Below, one piece after another: positions 8,104 through 16,695 of a stretch of DNA of 64,000 nt. The notes under the pieces are model-generated. The model saw only the letters and a list, made by a program, of their open reading frames with translations, searched no databases and was not told where the DNA came from. Within the stretch, counting starts at the first letter, position 1. The number at the start of each line of letters is the position of its first letter. A program made the position numbers and the translations under genes. Origin of the DNA: Bacteroidota bacterium (GTDB lineage: Bacteria; Bacteroidota; Bacteroidia; Flavobacteriales; Flavobacteriaceae); assembly GCA_023387965.1 (NCBI GenBank), contig JAEWHE010000041.1:124001-188000 (forward strand). Reading direction: 5' to 3'.

Positions 8104-10227
8104 ATGCCAGATACCTTCAAACTTAACGGAAACAAATTAGTGCCGCTCAACAGATTTAATCTTGAACCGGCGAAACCCAGTGTTATTTTTGCTAATGAAA
8201 ATAAAAAACCAGGAAACTTTGTCATCGCCGAACATCCCGTGGTGCAATCCATCGATTTGAAGCCCGTGATTGTCACAACAGAATTGTTTAAACTGCGTTT
8301 TCCGCTCATCGAAGATAAAGCTGGTGTAAACCCGAAGAGTTTTTTTAGAGATTTTGAAGATGCTAAAATTTGGCACGTTTTCCCGACTATTGAAATTTCG
8401 CCAAACAATAATTTGTTGTTTTATTACGAGGAAATTTTGGACGCCAATGGAAAAGCCAAAGGTTATCTTGGCAAAGTGACCATCAAATATATTTTGAATA
8501 ACCAAAAACCAATTGCTACTCATAGGTACATTCCGTTGGATTTGGCAGAAGCTATTTTAAATTTAAAAATTAAAGATGGCATTCTAAAAATCAATGGAAT
8601 TGTAAATGCCCCAACCAATGAAATTACTTTTGAATTAAAAGACGAAGCGGTTAAAATTGCGTTTCAAAATTTAATTACCAACATAAAAGAAAACCAATGT
8701 AGCGTGGATCTTTTTTTCAATTTTAAAGCCTATTCCAAGCCAAGCAAAATTTTTAATATTGCAGTTTTAAATAAGGATTTTTACAAATTAGATAAGACAT
8801 TTGTAACCCCAAAAGAAATTAGCAAAGCCAAATTAATTACGCCTTTGGCTGTAACTGATACCAAAAAAACCACAATTTTACGAGCCAATAAAAAACGAAT
8901 TTTGCATTCGCTTGACGTGAAAGATTCGGTTAATACTGATTTGGTTAAAAGCACATTTATTCTCAAAACTAGTTTTCCGCTCAATTATCCTTTGGACAAA
9001 AAAGAATCCGAAGGATTGTATAAAAATTTTAACAAAACCATCACCGACAATCCATTTAATTTAAACGAGAAATTTTCGGAATTTGAACAAGTTTTTTTTC
9101 CGGGATTTCAGTTTGATAAATACACCGTTTACAAATCTAAAGTGCAACCAAATGTTTTTTTAATTGTTCCAAAAAAATATTATTTGGCACGCGATGCCGA
9201 AACGATGTCCAGCTGTATCAACCTTATTTTTCACGCATTTGAAGAAGGAACAGGTTTGTCTCAAGACATTTCTAAAGTGAACATTCAATATGCAGTTTCG
9301 CCTAATATTTCGGCTTTGGAATTGAATAAATTAAAGATTGATTTGTTTCAATTCGGTTTGTTAGATGATCAAATCACGGATTATTTTAGCAAAGTGCAAT
9401 TTTTGTTTCCAAATGATATTGGAGCCGATTTTGAAATTACCGGAAACCACCTGATTGCACCTTCGGAGGTAAGTGTTGACGGTAAAAGTTTTTTGTTCAA
9501 CTTTACCACCGAAAAACTTTCGGAAGCCAGTTTGCTCATTAATTCGTTCAACAATTCGATTTCGCAATTTGCCAATATTACCATTCGCCACAAAGAAATT
9601 CGTGATACAGCCAACATGGAATTGAATATTGAAAAAACCATTGGTGATTTTCTGCAAGTCAATTTTGACGATACAACCAATAAATTATTGGTGACCAACT
9701 TGTCTTATTCTCCGTGTAAAATTTCAAATGTTTTACTAGTTTCTGCTCATGATACGCCATTTTTTAATCCGTCGTATTTTGCCACGTTACCGCCACTTGA
9801 GAGTCAAAAAACATCACAATTAGAACTTAGAAATCTCACCAGTAGCGTTGTTCATCTCAATCCGAAAAATATTTGTTTTGAATACGAAAGCATCGAAGAT
9901 ATTACTAAAGAATTTACTCAGGCTATTGCCACAAGTACCGACTTTAACCGGTCGATTGTGTTAGAGTTTAATAAATTAGATACGAAAAAATTTGCGAAAA
10001 TTCAGGTTGATTTGGTGGTAAGAGCAACTGATAGTGCATTTTCGTTTGAAAAAGACAAAACCGATTTTAAAACACCGCTGTTATTTAATTTTATTACCAA
10101 AAATCAAGCATTGCTCACGCCATTTGTAGATTATAAAGTTTTGTACTTTGACCAAAATAACAATTTGTCTAAAACCAAAAATTTTAGTTTTGATTACACC
10201 AGTGGTGCCAGAATTAATATCGAATAA
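8104..10227 (+). CDS. Large protein of unknown function, cassette gene 2
   Basis: This 707-residue protein has no signal peptide, membrane span or catalytic motif that I can recognise. It is rich in Asn, Phe, Lys and Ile with many short beta-like segments, for example ISPNNNLLFYYEEI near residue 100 and NFSFDYTSGARINIE at the very C-terminus. Parts of it suggest repeated beta-sandwich modules (the stretch TNLSYSPCKISNVLLVSAHD resembles a strand pair), but no named domain is clear. The gene is separated by only 33 bp from the GH46-like enzyme gene, so the two are probably co-transcribed. Base composition matches its neighbours. Confidence 0.6.
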   Translation: MPDTFKLNGNKLVPLNRFNLEPAKPSVIFANENKKPGNFVIAEHPVVQSIDLKPVIVTTELFKLRFPLIEDKAGVNPKSFFRDFEDAKIWHVFPTIEISPNNNLLFYYEEILDANGKAKGYLGKVTIKYILNNQKPIATHRYIPLDLAEAILNLKIKDGILKINGIVNAPTNEITFELKDEAVKIAFQNLITNIKENQCSVDLFFNFKAYSKPSKIFNIAVLNKDFYKLDKTFVTPKEISKAKLITPLAVTDTKKTTILRANKKRILHSLDVKDSVNTDLVKSTFILKTSFPLNYPLDKKESEGLYKNFNKTITDNPFNLNEKFSEFEQVFFPGFQFDKYTVYKSKVQPNVFLIVPKKYYLARDAETMSSCINLIFHAFEEGTGLSQDISKVNIQYAVSPNISALELNKLKIDLFQFGLLDDQITDYFSKVQFLFPNDIGADFEITGNHLIAPSEVSVDGKSFLFNFTTEKLSEASLLINSFNNSISQFANITIRHKEIRDTANMELNIEKTIGDFLQVNFDDTTNKLLVTNLSYSPCKISNVLLVSAHDTPFFNPSYFATLPPLESQKTSQLELRNLTSSVVHLNPKNICFEYESIEDITKEFTQAIATSTDFNRSIVLEFNKLDTKKFAKIQVDLVVRATDSAFSFEKDKTDFKTPLLFNFITKNQALLTPFVDYKVLYFDQNNNLSKTKNFSFDYTSGARINIE

Positions 10228-10260
10228 ACACAAGAATATTTTTTATAAAAAAATAACGCC

Positions 10261-10983
10261 ATGATTTTTACCAATTTACCCCCAACAATTTCGGCGGCTC
10301 AAGCAACAAAAATCATTCAGGTTTTAAATGTTTTTGAAACCGGAAAAAGAGACGGGAAGTACGATGCATTAGTAGTTTACAAAGATTTTTTGCACAATAC
10401 GCAACGTTATAGACAAATTACTTATGGCAAATCGCAAACCACCGAATTTGGAAATCTTAAAACTTTGCTCAAAATGTATGTAGATGCTGGCGGAATTTTC
10501 GGAAGTCAATTTAATCCTTACTTGAACAGGATTGGTTTAATTTCTAACGATATTCCAAAAACTTTAGCCGATGACGAAAACTTTAAATCGTTACTGAGAA
10601 AATCCGCAAGAGAAGATGAAAAAATGCGAAGCATTCAAGACGCGTTTTTCGAGCGGTATTATTTCCAACCGGCTTTGGCGTTTTTTAGCCACCATCAATT
10701 TACCTTGCCGTTGTCGCTTTTAGTGATTTACGACAGCTTTATTCATTCCGGAAGCATTTTAATGTTTTTACGCCAGCGTTTCCCCGAAATGCCACCGTTG
10801 CAAGGCGGAGATGAAAGAAGATGGATCACGCAATACGTAAATGCGCGACACGATTGGCTAAAAAATCATTCGTATCAAACCTTGCGAAACACCATTTACC
10901 GAACCGGATTATTTCAGCGCCTCATCAACGACGGGAATTGGGATTTATCAGGAAGTTTTGCAACGCAAGGTGTGGGGTTTTAA
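10261..10983 (+). CDS. GH46-like chitosanase/lysozyme-fold hydrolase without signal peptide
   Basis: This 240-residue protein resembles glycoside hydrolase family 46. The N-terminal helix ends in LNVFETGKRDGKYD, where E26 fits the catalytic acid. ITYGKSQTTEFGNLKTLL corresponds to the family's glycine-containing beta segment, and D42 in VVYKDF is the candidate second carboxylate. Spacing between E26 and the Tyr-Gly segment is a little longer than in Streptomyces chitosanase. GH46 enzymes cut chitosan, and lysozyme-fold relatives cut peptidoglycan. Unlike secreted chitosanases, this one has no leader, so it must stay cytosolic, be exported by a non-Sec route, or be released by lysis. Its place behind two large unknown proteins suggests a packaged effector, but no spike, sheath or secretion gene is in view. 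Confidence 0.65.
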   Translation: MIFTNLPPTISAAQATKIIQVLNVFETGKRDGKYDALVVYKDFLHNTQRYRQITYGKSQTTEFGNLKTLLKMYVDAGGIFGSQFNPYLNRIGLISNDIPKTLADDENFKSLLRKSAREDEKMRSIQDAFFERYYFQPALAFFSHHQFTLPLSLLVIYDSFIHSGSILMFLRQRFPEMPPLQGGDERRWITQYVNARHDWLKNHSYQTLRNTIYRTGLFQRLINDGNWDLSGSFATQGVGF

Positions 10984-11016
10984 GGTGGGGATTTTTTGAT
11001 TCATCTAAAAACAAAA

Positions 11017-11040
11017 AATCCTGATATTTCTATCAGGATT
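11017..11040. terminator. Terminator shared by the cassette and the tRNA-Asn gene
   Basis: A perfect 10-bp stem (AATCCTGATA / TATCAGGATT) with a TTTC loop. On the minus strand it is followed by a T-rich run, which suits termination behind the tRNA. On the plus strand AATTTT follows, so it may also stop cassette transcripts. Confidence 0.8.
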
Positions 11041-11047
11041 AATTTTG

Positions 11048-11121
11048 CTCCCCCTCTTGGGCTCGAACCAAGGACCCTCTGATTAACAGTCAGATGCTCT
11101 AACCAACTGAGCTAAGGAGGA
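11048..11121 (-). tRNA. tRNA-Asn (GTT)
   Basis: The minus-strand sequence folds as a 74-nt cloverleaf: acceptor stem TCCTCCT with AGGGGGA (one G-U pair) and discriminator G, D-arm TAGCTCAGTTGGTTAGAGC, anticodon stem TCTGA/TCAGA with loop CTGTTAA (anticodon GTT), and T-arm with GGTTCGAGCC. CCA is not encoded. It sits between the cassette and rseP. Confidence 0.95.
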
Positions 11122-11207
11122 AGGCGTATTGCCTTGTAAAGCGGTGCAAATATAAGGCGAAAATTGATTTCTGCAAATTTATTTACAGAAAATTTTCAAT
11201 TTTTTTT

Positions 11208-12542
11208 CTATTTCACAATCGCTTTGTAAATATCGTTTCCGTTGGCAAATAAAACCAAAGCGATAAGTATAAAGAAACCAACGATTTGCGCTCGTTCCAT
11301 GAATTTTTCGCTCGGTTTTCTTCTCGTAATCATTTCGTATAATAAAAACATGACGTGACCTCCATCAAGTGCTGGAATTGGCAATAAATTCATCACCCCA
11401 AGCATGATTGACAAGAAAGCTGTTACACCCCAAAAATATTCCCAACTCCAAACGCTCGGGAAAACATTGAAGATGGCATAGAAGCCCCCAACACCTTTGT
11501 AAGCGCCAGTATCAGGATTTACAATTGCTTTCAATTGCGTAACATACTTTCCTAATTCGTCTTTGCTTCTCTGAATTCCCGCGGGAAAAGATTCTGCAAA
11601 AGAAAATGTTTCTCGGCTGATTTTGTAATACCCTAATTTTTCTAAATTGTCAATTTTGACATTACCTCTAATTATTCTGATTTCTCCATCTTTATTGATG
11701 GTAAGATTTACAGTTTGCTGTTTTTCTTTTCTAAATATGACAGCATTAACCGTTTTGTTAGGGTTTGCTTTTACATAATCAAGCAATTCATCTGCATAGA
11801 CTTTTTTTCCTTCGATGCTTAAAATGATATCACCTGGTTCAAGTACGTTCAAATTTGGAGAGTTTTCTGCCAAATCTCCTACCACAAACGGAATTCTTAA
11901 ACTCATAAAGATTTTTTCATCCTTCATCACTTTGTCTAAAACATCAATTGGAAGGTTGATGTCTTGAGGAGCGCCATTTCGTTCAACAGTTACGTTTTTT
12001 CCAAAAGTTACATTGTACAATACGTCGTTGAATTTTTCAATTTTTTTCCCGTCAACAGCTATAATTTTGTCTCCAGTTTTAAATCCGAGTTCTTCTCCTA
12101 CGGGTTGCGTAATCCAGATTCCATCTTTTACTTCAGAATTGGCAATATAGGTGTTGCCGTAGAAAAATGCCATTCCAATATATATTACAATCGCCAAAAT
12201 AAAATTGACCGTAACACCACCTAACATAATAATCAAACGTTGCCAAGCTGGTTTAGAACGAAATTCCCACGGTTGCGGTGGCAAAGCCATTTGTTCTTTG
12301 TCCATACTTTCGTCGATCATTCCGGCGATTTTCACGTAACCTCCAAGCGGAAGCCATCCAATTCCATATACGGTTTCGCCGATTTTTTTCTTAAAAAGAG
12401 AAAATTTTACATCAAAAAAAAGATAAAATTTCTCGACTTTGGTTTTAAATAATTTCGCGGGAATAAAATGCCCTAATTCGTGCAAAACGATTAGCAGCGA
12501 TAAACTCAGCAAAAACTGCGAGAGCTTGATAACGATTTCCAT
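11208..12542 (-). CDS. rseP: RseP site-2 zinc metalloprotease
   Basis: This 444-residue intramembrane protease has the zinc site H21-E22-x-x-H25 in the first membrane span (VLHELGH) and the third zinc ligand in the C-terminal LPIPALDGGH motif. Two PDZ domains lie between, near residues 120-300 (TGDKIIAVDGKKI and EPGDIILSIEGKKV mark their binding loops). In this family the enzyme cuts anti-sigma factors and remnant signal peptides inside the cytoplasmic membrane. Length and domain order are normal. It is monocistronic, next to the tRNA-Asn gene, with a TATTTTTG promoter element at 12574-12581. Confidence 0.95.
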   Translation of the reverse strand: MEIVIKLSQFLLSLSLLIVLHELGHFIPAKLFKTKVEKFYLFFDVKFSLFKKKIGETVYGIGWLPLGGYVKIAGMIDESMDKEQMALPPQPWEFRSKPAWQRLIIMLGGVTVNFILAIVIYIGMAFFYGNTYIANSEVKDGIWITQPVGEELGFKTGDKIIAVDGKKIEKFNDVLYNVTFGKNVTVERNGAPQDINLPIDVLDKVMKDEKIFMSLRIPFVVGDLAENSPNLNVLEPGDIILSIEGKKVYADELLDYVKANPNKTVNAVIFRKEKQQTVNLTINKDGEIRIIRGNVKIDNLEKLGYYKISRETFSFAESFPAGIQRSKDELGKYVTQLKAIVNPDTGAYKGVGGFYAIFNVFPSVWSWEYFWGVTAFLSIMLGVMNLLPIPALDGGHVMFLLYEMITRRKPSEKFMERAQIVGFFILIALVLFANGNDIYKAIVK

Positions 12543-12573
12543 TTTTGTATTTTAAATTTCAAATAATTGCGAA

Positions 12574-12581
12574 CAAAAATA
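12574..12581 (-). promoter_or_regulatory. -7 element of rseP
   Basis: Minus-strand TATTTTTG, a full TAnnTTTG match, lies 31 bp before the rseP ATG at 12542. No -33 TTG is seen. Confidence 0.45.
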
Positions 12582-12663
12582 GTGTTTTAAGTTTATAAAT
12601 TGATGGCTGCCACGATTTAAAACTTTGGTAAAAAATAATATTTGCGAATACCAAAAAATGAAA

Positions 12664-12685
12664 AACCTCTGCAAAAGCAAAGGTT
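12664..12685 (-). terminator. Terminator of the minus-strand arm of the glycan locus
   Basis: A 9-bp stem (AACCTCTGC / GCAAAGGTT, one mismatch) with an AAAA loop on the plus strand; on the minus strand it ends in a T-rich run. It lies 30 bp beyond the stop of the gene at 12715-13551. Confidence 0.7.
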
Positions 12686-12714
12686 CGTCAACTAATTAAA
12701 AACAAAAAACAACT

Positions 12715-13551
12715 TTATTTCTTTACTAATTTTACGGTTTTGGTTTTGCCTTGCCCTTCAATATTTACCAAATACATTCCTGGAGCTAATCCCGAAATGC
12801 CAATACTTCCGCTGTTTTCAGCTACATTTTGCTCTAAAACTTTTTGCCCTAAAGTGTTGAAAAAAGTAATCTTGCTTACCGTTTCTTGGCTTTGGAAATT
12901 AAAAACATCAGTTGCCGGATTTGGATAAGCGGTAAAATTTTCCAACTTATTTTCTTTCACTGATAAAACTTCATTTACAGAAACATAAATGTTGTCAATT
13001 TCAAAATCGTTTGGCAATCCTGCGGTTGAACCTGTGATGTTGCTTCGTAAAACGAAAATTTCGGTGATGTTGCTTATCGCAAAGGCAGAAGATTCCGGAA
13101 TAAAATCGGCGATGGGAATCGAAAGCAAATGCCACTGATTGTCATTAGCAAAACCATAACTATTTTGAGCCGGATCAATCAAAACCTTTGCCGTCACGCC
13201 ATTTCCACGCATTCTAACATAAAAAGCAGCGGCAGAATTGGTTTTTATTGAAAAATTATAATAATTGTAAGTGGACAAATTAACGCTGATGTCGGTGGTG
13301 TTCGCGGTATTTCTTGGGAAAAAAATAGCATGAAAATACGAACTGGTTCCGTTGAAGGTCAACAAATAATTTTTGGTTCCTTCAAATGGAGCTGTCGTGG
13401 GTTCGGATAATGCAAAACCTTGTCCATTGCTAAATCTTAAAGTCGAAACGCCGGTTTCAACAGCGGGATCTTCTGTGTAAATGGCAAATGTTTCTTGCGC
13501 TTGCAAAAGTGGAGAAATGAGCAATAATGCAAATAATGTAATTTTTTTCAT
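12715..13551 (-). CDS. T9SS-secreted carbohydrate-binding protein
   Basis: This 278-residue protein has three parts: a Sec signal peptide (MKKITLFALLL, cleavage near LLQAQ), a beta-jelly-roll of about residues 25-190, and a type A T9SS C-terminal sorting domain (about 205-278; AYPNPATDVFNF, then GMYLVNIEGQGKTKTVKLVKK). The jelly-roll is clearly related to the C-terminal module of the lipoprotein at 19047-20471: both share YYNFSIKT or FYNIALKT, xRMRG or IRMNT, and QWHLLSIPIADF or AWHSLKIPLTHF. It should be exported to the cell surface or medium and bind the locus substrate. The upstream region carries one of the five ACCC direct repeats (13583-13638), which ties it to the glycan regulon. Confidence 0.8.
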   Translation of the reverse strand: MKKITLFALLLISPLLQAQETFAIYTEDPAVETGVSTLRFSNGQGFALSEPTTAPFEGTKNYLLTFNGTSSYFHAIFFPRNTANTTDISVNLSTYNYYNFSIKTNSAAAFYVRMRGNGVTAKVLIDPAQNSYGFANDNQWHLLSIPIADFIPESSAFAISNITEIFVLRSNITGSTAGLPNDFEIDNIYVSVNEVLSVKENKLENFTAYPNPATDVFNFQSQETVSKITFFNTLGQKVLEQNVAENSGSIGISGLAPGMYLVNIEGQGKTKTVKLVKK

Positions 13552-13582
13552 AATTTAATTGTTTTAATTGATTATTTGATTG

Positions 13583-13638
13583 CAATTTAATTCGAGTTGG
13601 CAAAAACGAAGGGTTTTAACATACTTGAAAAGGGGTTT
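13583..13638 (-). promoter_or_regulatory. Putative hybrid-regulator operator and promoter, site E
   Basis: On the minus strand there are ACCCC (13636-13632) and ACCC (13614-13611), with half-site starts 22 bp apart. A weak -7-like box (TTAAATTG, 13590-13583) follows 21 bp after the last C. The arrangement matches sites at 16505, 20503, 20689 and 31300. It belongs to the gene at 12715-13551. Confidence 0.55.
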
Positions 13639-13700
13639 AAAAATTTTTATTTGCAAAAAATAACATCTTTAAAACATTGGTAATTAAAATTTTATAGATT

Positions 13701-15008
13701 TTAAATATTTACCTTATCCATTTTTGGAACCATAAAACTAAATAACAACCACGAAAGTATGTACGCGATTGAACAATAGGCGAAAAGAATGTAATAACCT
13801 GTTTCAATGCTACCCAAATTTTTATAATGGTCCAATAAAATTCCGGCTACTTTTGCCACAATTATTCCACCAACAGCACCAACCATTCCGCCAATTCCAA
13901 CTACCGAAGCCACGGCTTTTTTTGGAAACATATCAGAAACCGTAGTGTAAGAATTTGATGACCACGCCTGATGTGCCGCGGTTGCCAAACCAATCACAAA
14001 AATGGCGTACCAATAATTGATTTTTCCGATTTCTTGAGCTGCAACCATTGGCAAAACCAACAATGAAATAATGAATAAGGTTTTTTTTCTGGCTTTGTAA
14101 ATGGGCATTCCTTTTTTAATAAAATTTCCGGAAAGCCAACCACCTGCGATACTTCCGAACATTGCCATGGTATAAACTGCTGCAATTGGTAAGGCCAAAT
14201 CAAGTTTGGTCATGTTATATTCTTTGTTGAGAAATGAGGGCAACCAAAAGAGCAAAAACCACCAAACCGGATCGGTAAAAAATTTTAAAATGGCAAAAGA
14301 CCACGTTTGTCTGTATTTGAACAAATCTCGCCATTTCATTTTAGAATCTTGAGGCAAACTCGTGTCATTTCGGTCGTCCATGTGAATGTAGTCGTACTCT
14401 TCCTGAGACAAATTTTTATGTTTGGCAGGAATTTCATAATGTTTGAACCAAAAAATTAACCAAATCAACCCAATCGCTCCCGTGATGATAAATGCCCATT
14501 CCCAACCTAAAGAAAATGCGATTAACGGAACGGTTAATGGCGCTACAATGGCGCCAACATTACTTCCTGAATTAAAAATTCCGGTGGCAAGGGCACGTTC
14601 TTTTTTAGGAAACCATTCGGCGACAGTTTTGATTGCAGCAGGAAAATTTCCGGCTTCGCTAATTCCTAAAAAACCTCTCGCGACCGAAAAGCCGAAGGCT
14701 GTTTTGGCAAAAGCATGACCAACAGCAGAAAGACTCCAAATAAATAATGAAAAAGCATAGCCGAATTTAGTCCCGATTTTATCGATTACAAATCCCGCAC
14801 CAACTAAACCTACGGCGTAAGTGAATTGAAAAACCGCAACAATATTAGAATAATCCGATTCTGTCCAACCAAAAAGTGGTTCGAGATAATCGTCTTTGAG
14901 CAAACTAATTACTTGACGGTCTAAATAATTAATAGTGGTGGCAAAAAACACCAACGAGAGAATCGTCCAGCGGTATTTTTTTTTCGTGGTTGGGATTGTA
15001 TTTTTCAA
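13701..15008 (-). CDS. exuT: ExuT-like hexuronate MFS permease
   Basis: This is a 435-residue, 12-span major facilitator of the anion:cation symporter type. The N-terminus has the family pattern INYLDRQVISLL in span 1, the loop RGFLGISEAGNFPAAIK typical of hexuronate/phthalate carriers, and EWFPKKERALATGIFNSG. It would import glucuronate or galacturonate across the cytoplasmic membrane. The gene lies 27 bp behind the GH-A hydrolase gene and opposite a full glucuronate pathway, which makes glucuronate the likely substrate. The substrate itself is inferred from context. Confidence 0.88.
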   Translation of the reverse strand: MKNTIPTTKKKYRWTILSLVFFATTINYLDRQVISLLKDDYLEPLFGWTESDYSNIVAVFQFTYAVGLVGAGFVIDKIGTKFGYAFSLFIWSLSAVGHAFAKTAFGFSVARGFLGISEAGNFPAAIKTVAEWFPKKERALATGIFNSGSNVGAIVAPLTVPLIAFSLGWEWAFIITGAIGLIWLIFWFKHYEIPAKHKNLSQEEYDYIHMDDRNDTSLPQDSKMKWRDLFKYRQTWSFAILKFFTDPVWWFLLFWLPSFLNKEYNMTKLDLALPIAAVYTMAMFGSIAGGWLSGNFIKKGMPIYKARKKTLFIISLLVLPMVAAQEIGKINYWYAIFVIGLATAAHQAWSSNSYTTVSDMFPKKAVASVVGIGGMVGAVGGIIVAKVAGILLDHYKNLGSIETGYYILFAYCSIAYILSWLLFSFMVPKMDKVNI

Positions 15009-15035
15009 ATTGTAGTTTTTTTGGGTTGAAAAATT

Positions 15036-16478
15036 TTACTTGTCGAGGTATTGAATCAATTGGTAAGTGTTATCGTTGAAGAATTTCATGTGTTCCAATA
15101 AAGGTTCGTAACGATCGTAATTGCTGTTGATGATGCCTTTGTTAGAATCACGGTTAGAATAATCGGTTTTTAAATTTTCCGGATCATTATCTTGGTAACG
15201 AAACCAATGCCAACCCACACAAGCATTGCTTTTTAATAATTCAATAATAAAATTTTGGTAAAATAATCCACGGTCGTTTTGCGTAGGAACATTCCATCCG
15301 GCACCTGTTTTATTTGGCAATCCCGAGTCTTCACCTTTGGTGTACCATTCAGTGATGATAAATGGTTTTCCGGACCATTTTTCCCAATTTTTCAAAATTT
15401 CTTGCTGAGGTTCCCATTTTCTGTAATGATTCACCGAAACGATATCCATGTATTTTCCGGCTACTTCAAAAATTTTAGGATTGTCTAATTCATCTAATTC
15501 CTGATTGAATCTGCAACCTAAATACAAATGATTTGGGTCGTATTTTTTTACGGCTTCGGCTACTTTTTTAAGGTAAGTTTCAAAATAAAATCCGGTAAAT
15601 TCTAATCTGTCAGCATCAGTAACATCAGCAATTGTGGAAGGTTTTCCTTTGCGTTGGTCGAGCCATTTTTGCGCAGCGATATTTCCTGCTTCGTTTTTTT
15701 GTAATTTGGTCAAATGACGGTCTAAAGCATCGTCAACCCAAGGTAATTCGTTATCGGTAAAATAACCTAAAAGATATTTGTCATTTTTATATTTGGCAAT
15801 TTTCGAAATTTCTTTTTCCACGTGTTGGTCAAATTCTGGATCAAAAACCATCGCCAAATCATATCTGTAACCTTGCCAACCGGCTTCTTCATATTTTCCG
15901 TTGAATTTTTTGAGGTGTTGTTGCTTGTAACTTCCCATGGGACTCACAATTACGGTATAAACCAGCGGATTTTTTGTTTCGCGAAGGAAATCGACTTTAG
16001 ACCAAGCTCCAGTTCCGTTAAAGCCTTGTTTTTTTAAAAAATCGGTTTCTTCTTTTGCCCAATTTTTTTCGGTTTTAAATTTTTCTGCCAAAGCTTTCTC
16101 TTGGTTGTCGGACGTTCCCGGACTAACCACTGCAACGCCTTTGTGGATGAAAAGATTTCCTTCCGGATCAATAATCCACCAGCGGTTTCCAATTTTTTCG
16201 GTACGGAAAAAACCCGTTGCTTTTTGCGAACCTACTTTCCAACCACCATATTGATCGGTATTTGGATCTTTTGTAATGGAAAAATTTGGAAGTTTGTCAA
16301 TTGTTTTTGCTGTGTAAGGTTTCCAAACAGAATCGGTGGCGTTTTTTCGCGCCATAACCTGATGGTAGTTATCGTTAGTTTTTAAAGCGTTTTTTGCAAC
16401 ATCGCCTTGGGCAAAAACATTTGCACTCAAAAAAGTAAAAGCCGTTGCGAAAATTTGGGCATAAAAATTATTTTTCAT
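15036..16478 (-). CDS. Clan GH-A glycoside hydrolase, agarase-like
   Basis: This 480-residue protein has a Sec leader (cleavage near NVFAQ) and a TIM-barrel hydrolase domain. The N-terminal part GFFRTEKIGNRWWIIDPEG resembles the opening of proteins commonly annotated as agarase (GH50/GH86 type). The acid/base is E244 in TDNELPW and the nucleophile is E377 in ITEWYTKG, both in the clan GH-A positions. There is no lipobox or T9SS domain, so it is probably periplasmic. In this locus the substrate is more likely a glucuronate-containing beta-glycan oligosaccharide than agar; the exact family needs a profile search. Its promoter region carries an ACCC direct repeat (16505-16562). It is followed by exuT. 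Confidence 0.75.
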   Translation of the reverse strand: MKNNFYAQIFATAFTFLSANVFAQGDVAKNALKTNDNYHQVMARKNATDSVWKPYTAKTIDKLPNFSITKDPNTDQYGGWKVGSQKATGFFRTEKIGNRWWIIDPEGNLFIHKGVAVVSPGTSDNQEKALAEKFKTEKNWAKEETDFLKKQGFNGTGAWSKVDFLRETKNPLVYTVIVSPMGSYKQQHLKKFNGKYEEAGWQGYRYDLAMVFDPEFDQHVEKEISKIAKYKNDKYLLGYFTDNELPWVDDALDRHLTKLQKNEAGNIAAQKWLDQRKGKPSTIADVTDADRLEFTGFYFETYLKKVAEAVKKYDPNHLYLGCRFNQELDELDNPKIFEVAGKYMDIVSVNHYRKWEPQQEILKNWEKWSGKPFIITEWYTKGEDSGLPNKTGAGWNVPTQNDRGLFYQNFIIELLKSNACVGWHWFRYQDNDPENLKTDYSNRDSNKGIINSNYDRYEPLLEHMKFFNDNTYQLIQYLDK

Positions 16479-16504
16479 TTTTGAATTTTTGAAATTTCTG
16501 AATC

Positions 16505-16562
16505 CAAAGTTTGCTTTTTATCACTGTTTACAAGGTTTTAAATATGCGTATCTAAGGGTTTA
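16505..16562 (-). promoter_or_regulatory. Putative hybrid-regulator operator and promoter, site D
   Basis: On the minus strand there are ACCC (16559-16556) and ACC (16536-16534), 23 bp apart. A -7-like box AAACTTTG (16512-16505, one mismatch) follows 22 bp after the last C and 27 bp before the ATG at 16478. Confidence 0.55.
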
Positions 16563-16627
16563 TTTGTGTAAACATTCAATAAATTAATGATATAACACGC
16601 AGATTTCAAGGATTTTGCAAAAACGAC

Positions 16628-16658
16628 AAAAGCCGTCCCGAAAAACGAAACGGCTTTT
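16628..16658 (-). terminator. Terminator of bglX
   Basis: A 9-bp stem AAAAGCCGT / ACGGCTTTT with a 13-nt loop lies 38 bp beyond the stop of the GH3 gene. The flanking T-run on the minus strand supports intrinsic termination. Confidence 0.75.
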
Positions 16659-16695
16659 GCCTACTAACTCTAACCAATTTATGACTAAATCTTTT

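Noticed and set aside
6002..10983. Prophage or contractile injection system
   Set aside because: No sheath, tube, baseplate, spike, ATPase, terminase or integrase gene is recognisable nearby.
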